From an alpha proteobacterium IMCC14465 (GTDB lineage: Bacteria > Pseudomonadota > Alphaproteobacteria > RS24): a DNA stretch of 64,000 nt. Numbering within the stretch: the first letter of the stretch is position 1; every line of letters begins with the position of its first letter. Below the pieces are notes generated by a model that saw only the letters and a program-made list of their open reading frames with translations, made no database searches and was not told the DNA's origin. Location of the stretch: positions 866,690 to 930,689 of the forward strand of contig ALYF01000003.1 of the NCBI GenBank assembly GCA_000293845.2, written 5' to 3'. The translations under genes were made by a program, and so were the position numbers. Shown here in pieces: positions 17,998 to 26,034 of this stretch.

Positions 17998-19134
17998 CTA
18001 TTTCAGAAGAGTTCTTGAAATAATGACGCGCATGATTTCATTCGTGCCTTCAAGAATTTGATGAACCCGCAAATCACGCAGGATGCGTTCGATATTATAT
18101 TCCGACAAATAGCCATAGCCGCCATGCAGTTGCAGGGCTTGGTTGGTGACATCAAAAGCCGCGTCGGTAACGTGTTTTTTTGCCATGGCACACCATTTTG
18201 TGGCGTCGACTTCCTTGGCATCAAGACGCGCAGCAGCATTATAGAGCATGAGCCGTGCCGCCTGAAGTTCAGTTTCCATATCGGCAAGTTTAAATTGTGT
18301 GGCCTGAAAATCGGCAATTGCCTGACCAAATTGTGAGCGCTCTTTGACATAATCAATGCTTTGCTCAAGCGCCGCCTGTGCGCCGCCCAGTGAACACGCG
18401 GCAATGTTGAGGCGCCCGCCATCCAGCCCCATCATGGCGAATTTAAAGCCGTCGCCTTCTTGCCCGATAAGGTTTTGTGCCGGCACAATGGCATCATCCA
18501 TAATCACCTGACGTGTCGGCTGGCTGTTCCAACCCATTTTTTTCTCATTCGCACCAAAGGAAAGGCCGGGCGTATCTTTTTCCAGCAAGAAAGCTGATAC
18601 ACCGCCAGCACCGTCGCCACCTGTGCGCGCCATGACGAGATATAAATCCGATGCACCTGCGCCAGAAATGAATTGCTTCGTGCCGGTCAGCTTGTAGTTC
18701 TCACCATCTTTAACCGCTTTGGTGGAGAGACTCCCCGCATCAGACCCCGCGCCGGGTTCCGTCAGACAATAGCTGCCGATTAAATTCATGGCGGTCATGT
18801 CTGACCCGTATTTTTCCTTGAGGTAATCTGAGCCAAAGCTCGTCAGCATCCATGTCACCATATTGTGAATGGAGATAAAGGCCGATGTTGAAGGGCAGGC
18901 ACGGCTTAACTGTTCAAAAATCAAAACAGCATCCAGTCTGGATAGCCCCGTACCGCCGCATTCTTCGGGAGCATAAATGCCGCCAAAGCCAAGCTCAGCG
19001 CCTTCGCGCATCATGTCGACGGGAAAATGTTTTTCTGCATCCCACTCATTCGCGAAAGGTTGGATTTTCTCCTCCGCGAAATTTTGCGCCATATCGCGGA
19101 TCATTCCCTGTTCTTCAGTTAATGCAAAAACCAT
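17998..19134 (-). CDS. acyl-CoA dehydrogenase, probably isobutyryl-CoA dehydrogenase
   Basis: An FAD-dependent dehydrogenase of 378 aa. It has the family signature GSYCLTEPGAGSDAGSLST, the FAD-contact segment KQFISGAGASDLYLVMART, and the C-terminal QLHGGYGYLSEYNIERILRD and EGTNEIMRVII. The catalytic Glu should be in the region around EGTNE. Its place between an enoyl-CoA hydratase and HIBYL-CoA hydrolase suggests isobutyryl-CoA to methacrylyl-CoA. Substrate choice is inference from context. Confidence 0.92.
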   Translation of the reverse strand: MVFALTEEQGMIRDMAQNFAEEKIQPFANEWDAEKHFPVDMMREGAELGFGGIYAPEECGGTGLSRLDAVLIFEQLSRACPSTSAFISIHNMVTWMLTSFGSDYLKEKYGSDMTAMNLIGSYCLTEPGAGSDAGSLSTKAVKDGENYKLTGTKQFISGAGASDLYLVMARTGGDGAGGVSAFLLEKDTPGLSFGANEKKMGWNSQPTRQVIMDDAIVPAQNLIGQEGDGFKFAMMGLDGGRLNIAACSLGGAQAALEQSIDYVKERSQFGQAIADFQATQFKLADMETELQAARLMLYNAAARLDAKEVDATKWCAMAKKHVTDAAFDVTNQALQLHGGYGYLSEYNIERILRDLRVHQILEGTNEIMRVIISRTLLK

Positions 19135-19135
19135 T

Positions 19136-19189
19136 TTTAAGCTCCTTTTAAGCTCATTTTAAGCCCTCTTTAAGCTTGAGGAGGGCTTA
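19136..19189 (-). promoter_or_regulatory. intergenic hairpin plus near-tandem repeats in the valine operon
   Basis: The 52-base gap between the hydratase and dehydrogenase genes holds TAAGCCCTC (19160-19168) and GAGGGCTTA (19181-19189), a perfect 9-bp stem with a 12-base loop that includes the hydratase stop codon. Three or four near-copies of TTTTAAGCTC follow. Such hairpins can stabilise upstream mRNA or reduce downstream expression. The role here is unknown. Confidence 0.5.
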
Positions 19190-19963
19190 CTTGTCTTTGA
19201 ATTCGGGGTCGCGTTTTTCGATAAAGGCCTGCATGCCTTCTTTCTGATCTTGCGTCGAGAATAATGCATGGAACAGACGACGCTCGAAACGAATACCCTC
19301 AGCCGTGGACAGTTCTAATGAAGCCGCAACCATTTCCTTCGCCGCCATAAGCGACGGAATGGAATAGCCTGCAATTGTCCCAGCAACTTCAGTCGCGACG
19401 CTCATCAAATCATCATGCGGCACAATCCGGCTTGCCATGCCACATTGCTCGGCTTCATCAGCCTCGACCATGCGACCCGTCAAAATCATATCCATGGCCT
19501 TGGCTTTGCCGACAGCTTTTGTGAGACGCTGTGAACCACCCATGCCGGGGGTCACGCCTAGCTTAATTTCAGGCTGACCAAATTTGGCCTTGTCAGAAAC
19601 CAGCACAATATCGCACATAAGCGCCAATTCACAGCCACCGCCCAATGCGAAGCCGTTAACCGCCGCAATAACAGGCTTACGGCAGGCCGCAAATCTGTCC
19701 CATCCTGCGAAGAAATTAAGCTCAAACATGTCGTTAAAGCTTTTGGGCTGCATTTCCTTAATATCCGCACCTGCCGCAAAGGCACGCCCCGCGCCCGTCA
19801 GAATACTCACGGCAATGCCTTCGGTTTTGTCGATGGTTTCAAAGACTTCCGCAACCTCTGCCATGACTTCGCTATTAAGGGCGTTCAAGCTGTCAGGGCG
19901 ATTAAGCGTCACCTCTGCAATGCGGCCTTTTTGTTCGAAAGTCAGTGTTTTAAAGTCTGCCAT
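19187..19963 (-). CDS. enoyl-CoA hydratase, probably methacrylyl-CoA hydratase
   Basis: A 258-aa crotonase with the standard signatures: AGADIKEMQPKSF (oxyanion hole), AVNGFALGGGCELALMCD, and FGQPEIKLGVTPGMGGSQRL with the two catalytic Glu positions of true hydratases. It would hydrate methacrylyl-CoA to 3-hydroxyisobutyryl-CoA in this operon. General short-chain enoyl-CoA hydratase activity is equally possible. Confidence 0.93.
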   Translation of the reverse strand: MADFKTLTFEQKGRIAEVTLNRPDSLNALNSEVMAEVAEVFETIDKTEGIAVSILTGAGRAFAAGADIKEMQPKSFNDMFELNFFAGWDRFAACRKPVIAAVNGFALGGGCELALMCDIVLVSDKAKFGQPEIKLGVTPGMGGSQRLTKAVGKAKAMDMILTGRMVEADEAEQCGMASRIVPHDDLMSVATEVAGTIAGYSIPSLMAAKEMVAASLELSTAEGIRFERRLFHALFSTQDQKEGMQAFIEKRDPEFKDK

Positions 19964-19982
19964 GTCAGCCTCTTTTTATGCG

Positions 19983-21479
19983 CTATTGCATTGTTGGAAT
20001 GATAAATGACTGGTCATCCACATCACCGGATGGCCAGCGTTGGGTCATGGTTTTCACTTTTGTGTAAAACCTCACGCCTTCAGTACCATGCTGGTTCACA
20101 TCACCAAAAGCAGACCGCTTCCATCCACCAAAACTGTGATAGGCAACCGGAACAGGAATCGGGACATTAATCCCGACCATGCCGACATTCACTTTGGATG
20201 CGAATTCCCGCGCTGCCAGACCATTACGGGTGAAAATCGCCACACCATTACCATATTGGTGGCGGCTTGGCAGGCTGGCTGCTTCTTCTAGGTTTTCAGC
20301 TCGCACCACTTGAAGCACGGGGCCAAAAATCTCTTCCTGATAGCTTTGCATATCCGGTTTCACATTGTCGAAAAGTGTCGGGCCGATAAAGAAGCCGTTC
20401 TCATGGCCTTGCAGGGAATGCCCGCGCCCGTCAACAACCAGCTCTGCACCTTCGTCAACACCCATTTGAATATAGCTTTCGATTTTTTCACGATGCGCAG
20501 ATGAGACCACAGGGCCGTAATGAGCTTCTGCGTCTGTTGAGATGCCGATTTTAAGCTTCCCAACTTCTTCTTTCATGCGGCTTACAAATTCATCGGCTGT
20601 ATCTTTGCCGACAGGCACAGCAACCGGTAAGGCCATGCAGCGTTCACCGGCAGAGCCATAGGCCGCGCCTGAAAAGTCTGCAATAACCTGATCCATATCT
20701 GCATCCGGCATAATAATACCGTGGTTCTTAGCGCCGCCCATGGCTTGTACGCGCTTCCCATTGGCTGTGCCATTTGAATACACATAATGGGCAATATCGG
20801 AGGAGCCGACAAAGCTGACAGCTTTAATATCGGGATGCGTCAGAATGGCGTCCACCGCAGTTTTGTCACCATGTACGACATTCAGCACACCATCGGGCAG
20901 GCCAGCTTCGGTCATGAGTTCAGCCAGCCTGAGGGGAACGGAAGGGTCTTTCTCGGATGGCTTCAGAATAAAGGCATTGCCGCACGCAATCGCCACGCCA
21001 AACATCCACATCGGTATCATGGCGGGGAAGTTGAAGGGGGTGATGCCTGCCACCACGCCAAGCGGCTGGCGCACAGAAAAGACATCAATACCCGGGCCTG
21101 CGCCTTCGGTATATTCACCTTTAAGCAAATGCGGGATACCGCAAGCAAATTCAATAACTTCAAGGCCGCGCTGAATATCCCCTTTGGAGTCAGCAAGCAC
21201 CTTGCCGTGCTCCGAGGACAGCATGGCTGCCAGCTCGTCCATATTAGCTTCCAGCAGCTCTTTGAATTTGAACATGACACGGGCGCGTCTTTGCGGGTTG
21301 GTTGCGCTCCAGCCTTGTTGGGCCGCCACGGCAACGGCAACGGCTTCTGACATCTCGTCTTGAGTGGCAAGCTGAACTTGTGCCTGCACTTCTCCGGTGC
21401 TGGGGTTGTAAATATCCCCGAAGCGACCTGATTGCCCGTCAACGGTTTTGCCGGAAATATAATGGGGTACGGTGCGCAT
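19983..21479 (-). CDS. mmsA: CoA-acylating methylmalonate-semialdehyde dehydrogenase
   Basis: A 498-aa aldehyde dehydrogenase of the MmsA type. It has PFNFPAMIPMWM in the NAD-binding part, GGAKNHGIIMPDAD, and the catalytic Cys in SAGERCMALPVAV, where MmsA enzymes have this motif instead of the usual GQxC. Near the end are VGINVPIPVPVAYHSFGGWK and FYTKVKTMTQRWP, which are also MmsA-like. It makes propionyl-CoA and CO2 from methylmalonate semialdehyde. It is the first gene of the operon, 19 bases before the hydratase. Confidence 0.97.
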   Translation of the reverse strand: MRTVPHYISGKTVDGQSGRFGDIYNPSTGEVQAQVQLATQDEMSEAVAVAVAAQQGWSATNPQRRARVMFKFKELLEANMDELAAMLSSEHGKVLADSKGDIQRGLEVIEFACGIPHLLKGEYTEGAGPGIDVFSVRQPLGVVAGITPFNFPAMIPMWMFGVAIACGNAFILKPSEKDPSVPLRLAELMTEAGLPDGVLNVVHGDKTAVDAILTHPDIKAVSFVGSSDIAHYVYSNGTANGKRVQAMGGAKNHGIIMPDADMDQVIADFSGAAYGSAGERCMALPVAVPVGKDTADEFVSRMKEEVGKLKIGISTDAEAHYGPVVSSAHREKIESYIQMGVDEGAELVVDGRGHSLQGHENGFFIGPTLFDNVKPDMQSYQEEIFGPVLQVVRAENLEEAASLPSRHQYGNGVAIFTRNGLAAREFASKVNVGMVGINVPIPVPVAYHSFGGWKRSAFGDVNQHGTEGVRFYTKVKTMTQRWPSGDVDDQSFIIPTMQ

Positions 21480-21541
21480 GGTAGTCCTCTCTAAGAAAAT
21501 TTAAGGCTTATGAATAAGCTCTGTTGGTAAGATAGTATAAT

Positions 21542-22519
21542 TTATTGAAAAACTTCACTGTTAAGAAAATTAGTTAAGTCTTTTGCTGTGACTTTTGGAA
21601 GCACATCCATTGGCATATGTCCGACCCCTTGATAACTAACCAAACGGGCAGATAAAATGATTGATCGCAGTCTTTTGGCATATTTCAGACCAACCATTTG
21701 ATCCTCTTCTCCCCAGATTAATAATGTCGGGTGATTTAACCGACCAATACGTGCATCAAGCGGTTCATCCAAAAACATTTGTTTAATCCGCTTAATAAAA
21801 ACATCTCTATTGGTGCTGTTCAGCATTAACTCATAATATCTGTCAACTAGCTCTTTATTTACGAAAGCTTCTGAGCCGTAACTTGTGATAACGGCATTTT
21901 TTACCGTGTCATAGGGTGTGATGTATCGCAGGGCGGTGGACATGCCCGGATATTTCGTCAATTCCAAGGTGCGCGGGGATTTATCGGATCTATCAATTTT
22001 AAGACCCGTCGCACTGATAAGCACGAGTGCTTGAACTTTTTCGGGGTAATCGACGATATAATTCATGGCAATCTCGCCCCCCATTGAATGACCAACAAGC
22101 ACTGATTTGTCGATATTCATCCAGTCCAGAACGCTCACCAGATAATCGGTCATCTCGTTTCGACTGTAAGTGCCGTCCCGTATGGGGGTTGAGAGACCGT
22201 ATCCCGGCCAGTCAAAGCTAATCAGCCGATAGGTATCGCCCAGTTCTGCCACCCATTTTTCCCAGACATGTAACGACATACCAAACCCGTGTAATAATAC
22301 GAGCACCTCGCCATTAGGGTTGCCTTCATCGCGAATATGAACAGTACTCCCATTTTCAAGCGTGATGAACATAGAGTTCTGATTGCTGTATTTGTCTGCC
22401 ACTTCGGAGCGCGGTAGGTCAGAAACAACGAAGAATCCTGAGATAAAAAGCCCGATGACGAGTAAGGAAAAAAGCCCGACTGTGAAAATACCAAGTAACT
22501 TGAAAATATATTTTTTCAC
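21542..22519 (-). CDS. membrane-anchored alpha/beta hydrolase
   Basis: A 325-aa protein with a single N-terminal membrane segment (about residues 5-32, FKLLGIFTVGLFSLLVIGLF), then an alpha/beta hydrolase fold. The catalytic triad can be assigned as Ser in GHSMGG, Asp in WGEEDQ and His in GVGHMP, with the oxyanion-hole HGFG. The topology places the enzyme in the periplasm or on the outer face of the inner membrane. Substrate is unknown. It follows mmsA on the same strand after 62 bases but looks unrelated to valine breakdown. Confidence 0.88.
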   Translation of the reverse strand: MKKYIFKLLGIFTVGLFSLLVIGLFISGFFVVSDLPRSEVADKYSNQNSMFITLENGSTVHIRDEGNPNGEVLVLLHGFGMSLHVWEKWVAELGDTYRLISFDWPGYGLSTPIRDGTYSRNEMTDYLVSVLDWMNIDKSVLVGHSMGGEIAMNYIVDYPEKVQALVLISATGLKIDRSDKSPRTLELTKYPGMSTALRYITPYDTVKNAVITSYGSEAFVNKELVDRYYELMLNSTNRDVFIKRIKQMFLDEPLDARIGRLNHPTLLIWGEEDQMVGLKYAKRLRSIILSARLVSYQGVGHMPMDVLPKVTAKDLTNFLNSEVFQ

Positions 22520-22527
22520 AGAATTCC

Positions 22528-22549
22528 CCCAGTATTTCCCCAGTATTTC
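22528..22549. repeat. 11-base tandem duplication upstream of the hydrolase
   Basis: CCCAGTATTTC is repeated twice head to tail in the short gap between the CHCC protein gene and the hydrolase gene. It lies just ahead of the hydrolase start codon, where the ribosome binding site should be. Confidence 0.7.
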
Positions 22550-22557
22550 CTAGATAT

Positions 22558-22803
22558 TTAGACGCTTTCAGTTTCTAGCGCGCAACCTTCAGGTACAGTC
22601 TGCATAGCCTTGAGGGAGGGGTCGTATTTATAGACTGTTGAGCAATAGGGGCAGATGATATTGGCATCCTGTCCCATATCCAGAAAAATATGGGGATGGT
22701 CGTAGGGAGCGGATGCGCCGATGCACTCAAATTCACGGACGCCAATCGTAATTTCTTTGACGCCCATATCATTTTTGAATTTTGGAGTTAATTGATCCGC
22801 CAT
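22558..22803 (-). CDS. CHCC-type zinc-finger domain protein
   Basis: An 81-aa protein with Cys-x9-His-x13-Cys-x2-Cys spacing (FECIGASAPYDHPHIFLDMG then IICPYCSTVYKY). This is the pattern of the zf-CHCC family, shared with the small zinc subunit of mitochondrial complex I (NDUFS6). In alphaproteobacteria such a protein may be an accessory subunit of NADH dehydrogenase. That link is family knowledge, not visible here. It sits alone between the hydrolase and the M20 peptidase. Confidence 0.85.
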   Translation of the reverse strand: MADQLTPKFKNDMGVKEITIGVREFECIGASAPYDHPHIFLDMGQDANIICPYCSTVYKYDPSLKAMQTVPEGCALETESV

Positions 22804-22943
22804 ATTACTCGCCTCACCCTTCTGTTTTTATGCTCATATTCAGAGAACTACATTACGAAATCTGCAGATTTACTGCGTATCAGCATAACACATAGCATTC
22901 TTTTAAACGTCTTTTGGACGTCTTGCAAACGTCTTCAAAAGCA

Positions 22944-22969
22944 GGGCAAGTGGGGAGGTGCCCTTTTTT
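22944..22969 (-). terminator. weak terminator-like hairpin after the M20 gene
   Basis: GGGCA and TGCCC flank a 10-base loop. The plus strand has a T6 run after the stem, and the minus strand has TGCTTTTG. The only gene ending nearby is the minus-strand M20 gene, 12 bases away, so it may end that transcript despite the stronger T-run on the other side. Confidence 0.4.
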
Positions 22970-22980
22970 GAAAATGTGAC

Positions 22981-24243
22981 TTAACTGCACCCGCATCCGC
23001 CAAGATGAGCAATACCTTCTTCGCGCCATGCGCTCGCGACGGACATTTTAGAGGCAGTACCGGTTTCAGCGAAACTTTCTTTGGCCTTGTCGCGCAAATC
23101 AGCATCCATCATAAAGTCGAGCGCTGTCATCGCCATGGATTTGGCGCCATCAAGCACCGCCAAATCGCCTGTTTCTGACCCCGCATAATAGGCAAATTCA
23201 GGATTATGAATCACAACCTCCGGCGGGGCGCAGGCGATCATAGGATGAATAGACGGGACGCGGTGGCTGACATTGCCCATATCCGTTGATCCGGCGGCGT
23301 TGGTCGGTATCCTATCAATTGGAAAAAAATTACGCCCGAGTGTTGTGGCATTTTGTCGATAGGCCTCGGCAATATCCCAAGAATTTTTAATTTCGAGATA
23401 ATCCACCTTTGCCCAGTTTATTTCTGCAGTACATCCGGTTGCTAGAGCCCCGGCTTGCAGGCAGTTTTCGACGCGTTTTTTCAAATCTGCGAGTTCTGTC
23501 CCGTCAGATGCGCGGACATAAAAAGTGCCAGCGGCGCGGTCCGGGACAATATTGGGGGCTTGTCCCGCATCGGTAAAAATGCCGTGAATGCGTTCGGACG
23601 ATTTAATGTGCTGGCGCAATTGTGCGAGTGACTGATAGGCAGATACAAGCGCATCCAGTGCGTTTACCCCTTCATGCGGGGAGCCGGCGGCATGGGCGTT
23701 TTTGCCGTGATAGACCACACTGACTTCCGTCATGGCAAGGCTTGGCATGGTCAGTAAATTGACGCCGGCAGGGTGAATCATCATAGCCGCATCTAGCCCG
23801 TCAAACGCGCCTTGTTGCGCCATATATTCCTTACCGCCGCCTTTTTCCTCTGCGGGCGTACCAAGATAGCGCACTCTGGCCGGTAATTTGCCATTGAGTT
23901 TTGCGAGCGCTAGCGTTGCGCCAAGTCCGGCGGCGGCGATAATATTATGTCCGCAGGCATGGCCTATGCCGGGGAGGGCATCATATTCCGAGATAATGGC
24001 GACCTCGCAATCTTGCCCATTTTGGGGACCAAAAGATGAGACAAAGGCGGTTTCCAGACCATAGGCATTGCGCGTTATGTTGAGGCCATTATCCTCAGCC
24101 ACACTACAGAGGCGGTCGGCGGCATAAAATTCTTCAAAGGCGAGTTCAGGGCGAGCATGAATATCGCGACTGACCTGAATAAGGTCGGACGCCATACTAT
24201 CAATCGCGTCAATGACGTTTTGTTTTAACTCCTGCACAGGCAT
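22981..24243 (-). CDS. M20 family metal-dependent amidohydrolase
   Basis: A 420-aa M20D-type hydrolase. The dinuclear metal site is marked by GHACGHNIIAAAG near residue 95, followed by GTPAEEKGGGKEYM with the catalytic Glu, and later GSTDMGNVSHRVPSIHP. The dimerisation domain insert starts around SVVYHGKNAHAAGSPHEGVNAL. Relatives cleave N-acyl or p-aminobenzoyl-glutamate amides. The real substrate cannot be told. Its C terminus ends in GGCGCS, an unusual cysteine-rich tail. Confidence 0.88.
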   Translation of the reverse strand: MPVQELKQNVIDAIDSMASDLIQVSRDIHARPELAFEEFYAADRLCSVAEDNGLNITRNAYGLETAFVSSFGPQNGQDCEVAIISEYDALPGIGHACGHNIIAAAGLGATLALAKLNGKLPARVRYLGTPAEEKGGGKEYMAQQGAFDGLDAAMMIHPAGVNLLTMPSLAMTEVSVVYHGKNAHAAGSPHEGVNALDALVSAYQSLAQLRQHIKSSERIHGIFTDAGQAPNIVPDRAAGTFYVRASDGTELADLKKRVENCLQAGALATGCTAEINWAKVDYLEIKNSWDIAEAYRQNATTLGRNFFPIDRIPTNAAGSTDMGNVSHRVPSIHPMIACAPPEVVIHNPEFAYYAGSETGDLAVLDGAKSMAMTALDFMMDADLRDKAKESFAETGTASKMSVASAWREEGIAHLGGCGCS

Positions 24244-24348
24244 CTAACTCTCCTTAATAACAATCATAGCAGTATGCCTTTATTACATGCATAGCATTAT
24301 GACATGATGAGCAATCAATCTTCATGTGCTTGCATGCAATGAAAAACG

Positions 24349-24368
24349 ATTATAGTTATGACTATAAT
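24349..24368 (+). promoter_or_regulatory. perfect palindrome upstream of cysE, candidate operator
   Basis: ATTATAGT-TATG-ACTATAAT is an 8+4+8 perfect dyad about 35 bases ahead of the cysE start, overlapping the likely -10 sequences (TATAAT, TATACT). The size and AT-rich form suit a dimeric repressor such as an Rrf2-type regulator of cysteine genes. No regulator gene is nearby to support the choice. Confidence 0.5.
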
Positions 24369-24403
24369 TATACTTAATAAAGACGATAGCTAGGGAATAA
24401 AAC

Positions 24404-25189
24404 ATGGCGGGCGAGGGTATCTGGGAAGTCATCCGGCAACAGGTGGAAGAGGTGATAGCTTCAGAACCTGTTATGGCGTTCTTTTTGACATCAGTTGTTC
24501 TCGACCGTGAGACACTTAGCGACTCTGTGGCCTATAATTTGGCAACCAAATTTGGCAATGCGTATATCGCCAAAGATACAATCTACTCTATTTTATCTGA
24601 CGCCTTTAATGCCGATGCGGATATTATTGCCTCGATTGAAGAAGATATTGTGGCGGTTTATGACCGAGATCCGGCCTGCACATCCTATTATGCGCCGCTT
24701 TTGTTTTTTAAAGGGTTTTTGTCCTTACAAACTTATCGTGCGGCTCACCAGCTCATGGCGGCGGGTCAGCCCGGAACAGCACTTTATTTGCAAAGCCGTG
24801 CCTCTGAACTTTTCGGCGCGGATATTCATCCTTCTGCCCAAATCGGTAAAGGTATTATGATTGATCACGCGACAGGCGTTGTGATTGGTGAGACGGCGGT
24901 TATTGGAAATGATGTGTCCATGCTTCACGGTGTGACGCTGGGCGGCAGTGGTAAAGAGGGGGGCGACAGGCACCCCAAAATCGGCAATGGAGTTTTGATA
25001 AGTGTCGGGGCAAAAGTGCTGGGCAATATCAGGGTCGGTGATTGCGCCAAGATTGGCGGTGGCAGTGTGGTTTTAACCGATGTTCCGGCCTATTCAACTG
25101 TTGTGGGTGTGCCGGCAAAAGTGGTCGGCAAGGTGTCAACGCCTGAACCATCTCGCGAGATGGACCATAATTTTGGAAAAGATATCTGA
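24404..25189 (+). CDS. cysE: serine O-acetyltransferase
   Basis: CysE acetylates serine with acetyl-CoA, the first step of cysteine synthesis. After an N-terminal helical domain, the left-handed beta-helix hexapeptide repeats begin near residue 135 (GADIHPSAQIGKGIMIDHAT). The active-site region contains DHATGVVIGETAVIGND and the HPKIGNGVLISVGAKVLGNI repeats. The C-terminal tail, where cysteine feedback and CysK binding take place in the family, ends in FGKDI, and CysE ends in Ile in many species. Ribosome site: AGGGAAT. Confidence 0.96.
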   Translation: MAGEGIWEVIRQQVEEVIASEPVMAFFLTSVVLDRETLSDSVAYNLATKFGNAYIAKDTIYSILSDAFNADADIIASIEEDIVAVYDRDPACTSYYAPLLFFKGFLSLQTYRAAHQLMAAGQPGTALYLQSRASELFGADIHPSAQIGKGIMIDHATGVVIGETAVIGNDVSMLHGVTLGGSGKEGGDRHPKIGNGVLISVGAKVLGNIRVGDCAKIGGGSVVLTDVPAYSTVVGVPAKVVGKVSTPEPSREMDHNFGKDI

Positions 25190-25207
25190 GTATTTGGAGA
25201 AATAAAG

Positions 25208-25447
25208 ATGAATAATGACGAAATTGTCAAAGTAGAAGCCTATCTGAGAAAGCTGTTTAAGACAGATATGTTGGCGCTTAAAAGAAGTCCCCGCCAAGAT
25301 ATGGCCGAAGTTTTGATGGAGGAAGAATTTATCGGTACGTTGACCAAAGATGATGAGGATGGCGAGGTCAGTTATAATTTCTCAATGGCTATTCTTGATT
25401 TCGATTTATCTGATGATTTTTCCGGCGATGAAGGTTCTGTTGAATGA
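25208..25447 (+). CDS. DUF3126-type small alphaproteobacterial protein
   Basis: A 79-aa acidic protein. The pattern EIVKVEAYLRKLF, EEEFIGTLTKDDEDGEVSYNFSMAILDFDL matches the alphaproteobacterial DUF3126 family as I know it. No function is established. It is sandwiched between cysE (18 bases) and the gamma carbonic anhydrase-like gene (ATGA overlap), so it is translated as part of one unit. Confidence 0.85.
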   Translation: MNNDEIVKVEAYLRKLFKTDMLALKRSPRQDMAEVLMEEEFIGTLTKDDEDGEVSYNFSMAILDFDLSDDFSGDEGSVE

Positions 25448-25977
25448 CACTTTATGCTTTGGGGGCGTCTTCCCCTGAATTCCCTGAAAGCGGTAATTGG
25501 TGGGCAGCACCCGATGCTCAGATAATCGGCAAGGTAATTTTTAAAGAAAATGCCAGCGTCTGGTTCGGGGTTGTTATTCGTGGCGATAATGAAGCCATCA
25601 CCATTGGTGAGAATTCTAACGTTCAGGATAAATCTGTGCTGCATACGGATATGGGCTATCCGCTCACAATCGGCGCTCATAGCGTGATTGGCCATCAGGT
25701 GGTTTTACATGGTTGTACGATTGGCGATAACACGCTGATTGGTATGGGGGCGACGGTGATGAATGGCGCTAAAATCGGCAAAAATTGTCTTATTGGAAGC
25801 CATGCGCTGATTACCGAAAATGTCGAAATACCCGATAATTCTATGGTTCTGGGTGCGCCCGGTAAAATTGTGAAAACGCTAGAAGATGATGCAGTTAATT
25901 TTATCCGACTATCGGCGCTGTCATATGTAGATAATTGGCAGCGTTTCAAATCAGATTTGCGCGTGTTGGATACATAA
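25444..25977 (+). CDS. gamma carbonic anhydrase-like hexapeptide protein
   Basis: A 177-aa left-handed beta-helix protein. It has the family pattern IGKVIFKENASVWFGVVIRGD, ENSNVQDKSVLHTD and IGHQVVLHGCTIGDNTLIGMGA, with His residues at the expected trimer-interface metal site (LHTD, IGHQV, LHGC). Members may bind zinc or iron, and many lack proven carbonic anhydrase activity. It overlaps the DUF3126 gene by 4 bases. Confidence 0.92.
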   Translation: MTLYALGASSPEFPESGNWWAAPDAQIIGKVIFKENASVWFGVVIRGDNEAITIGENSNVQDKSVLHTDMGYPLTIGAHSVIGHQVVLHGCTIGDNTLIGMGATVMNGAKIGKNCLIGSHALITENVEIPDNSMVLGAPGKIVKTLEDDAVNFIRLSALSYVDNWQRFKSDLRVLDT

Positions 25978-26034
25978 ACCTCTTGCCTGAAGTCAGTGCT
26001 TCTCACATTATCATTATATATTGCTTTGATTGTG

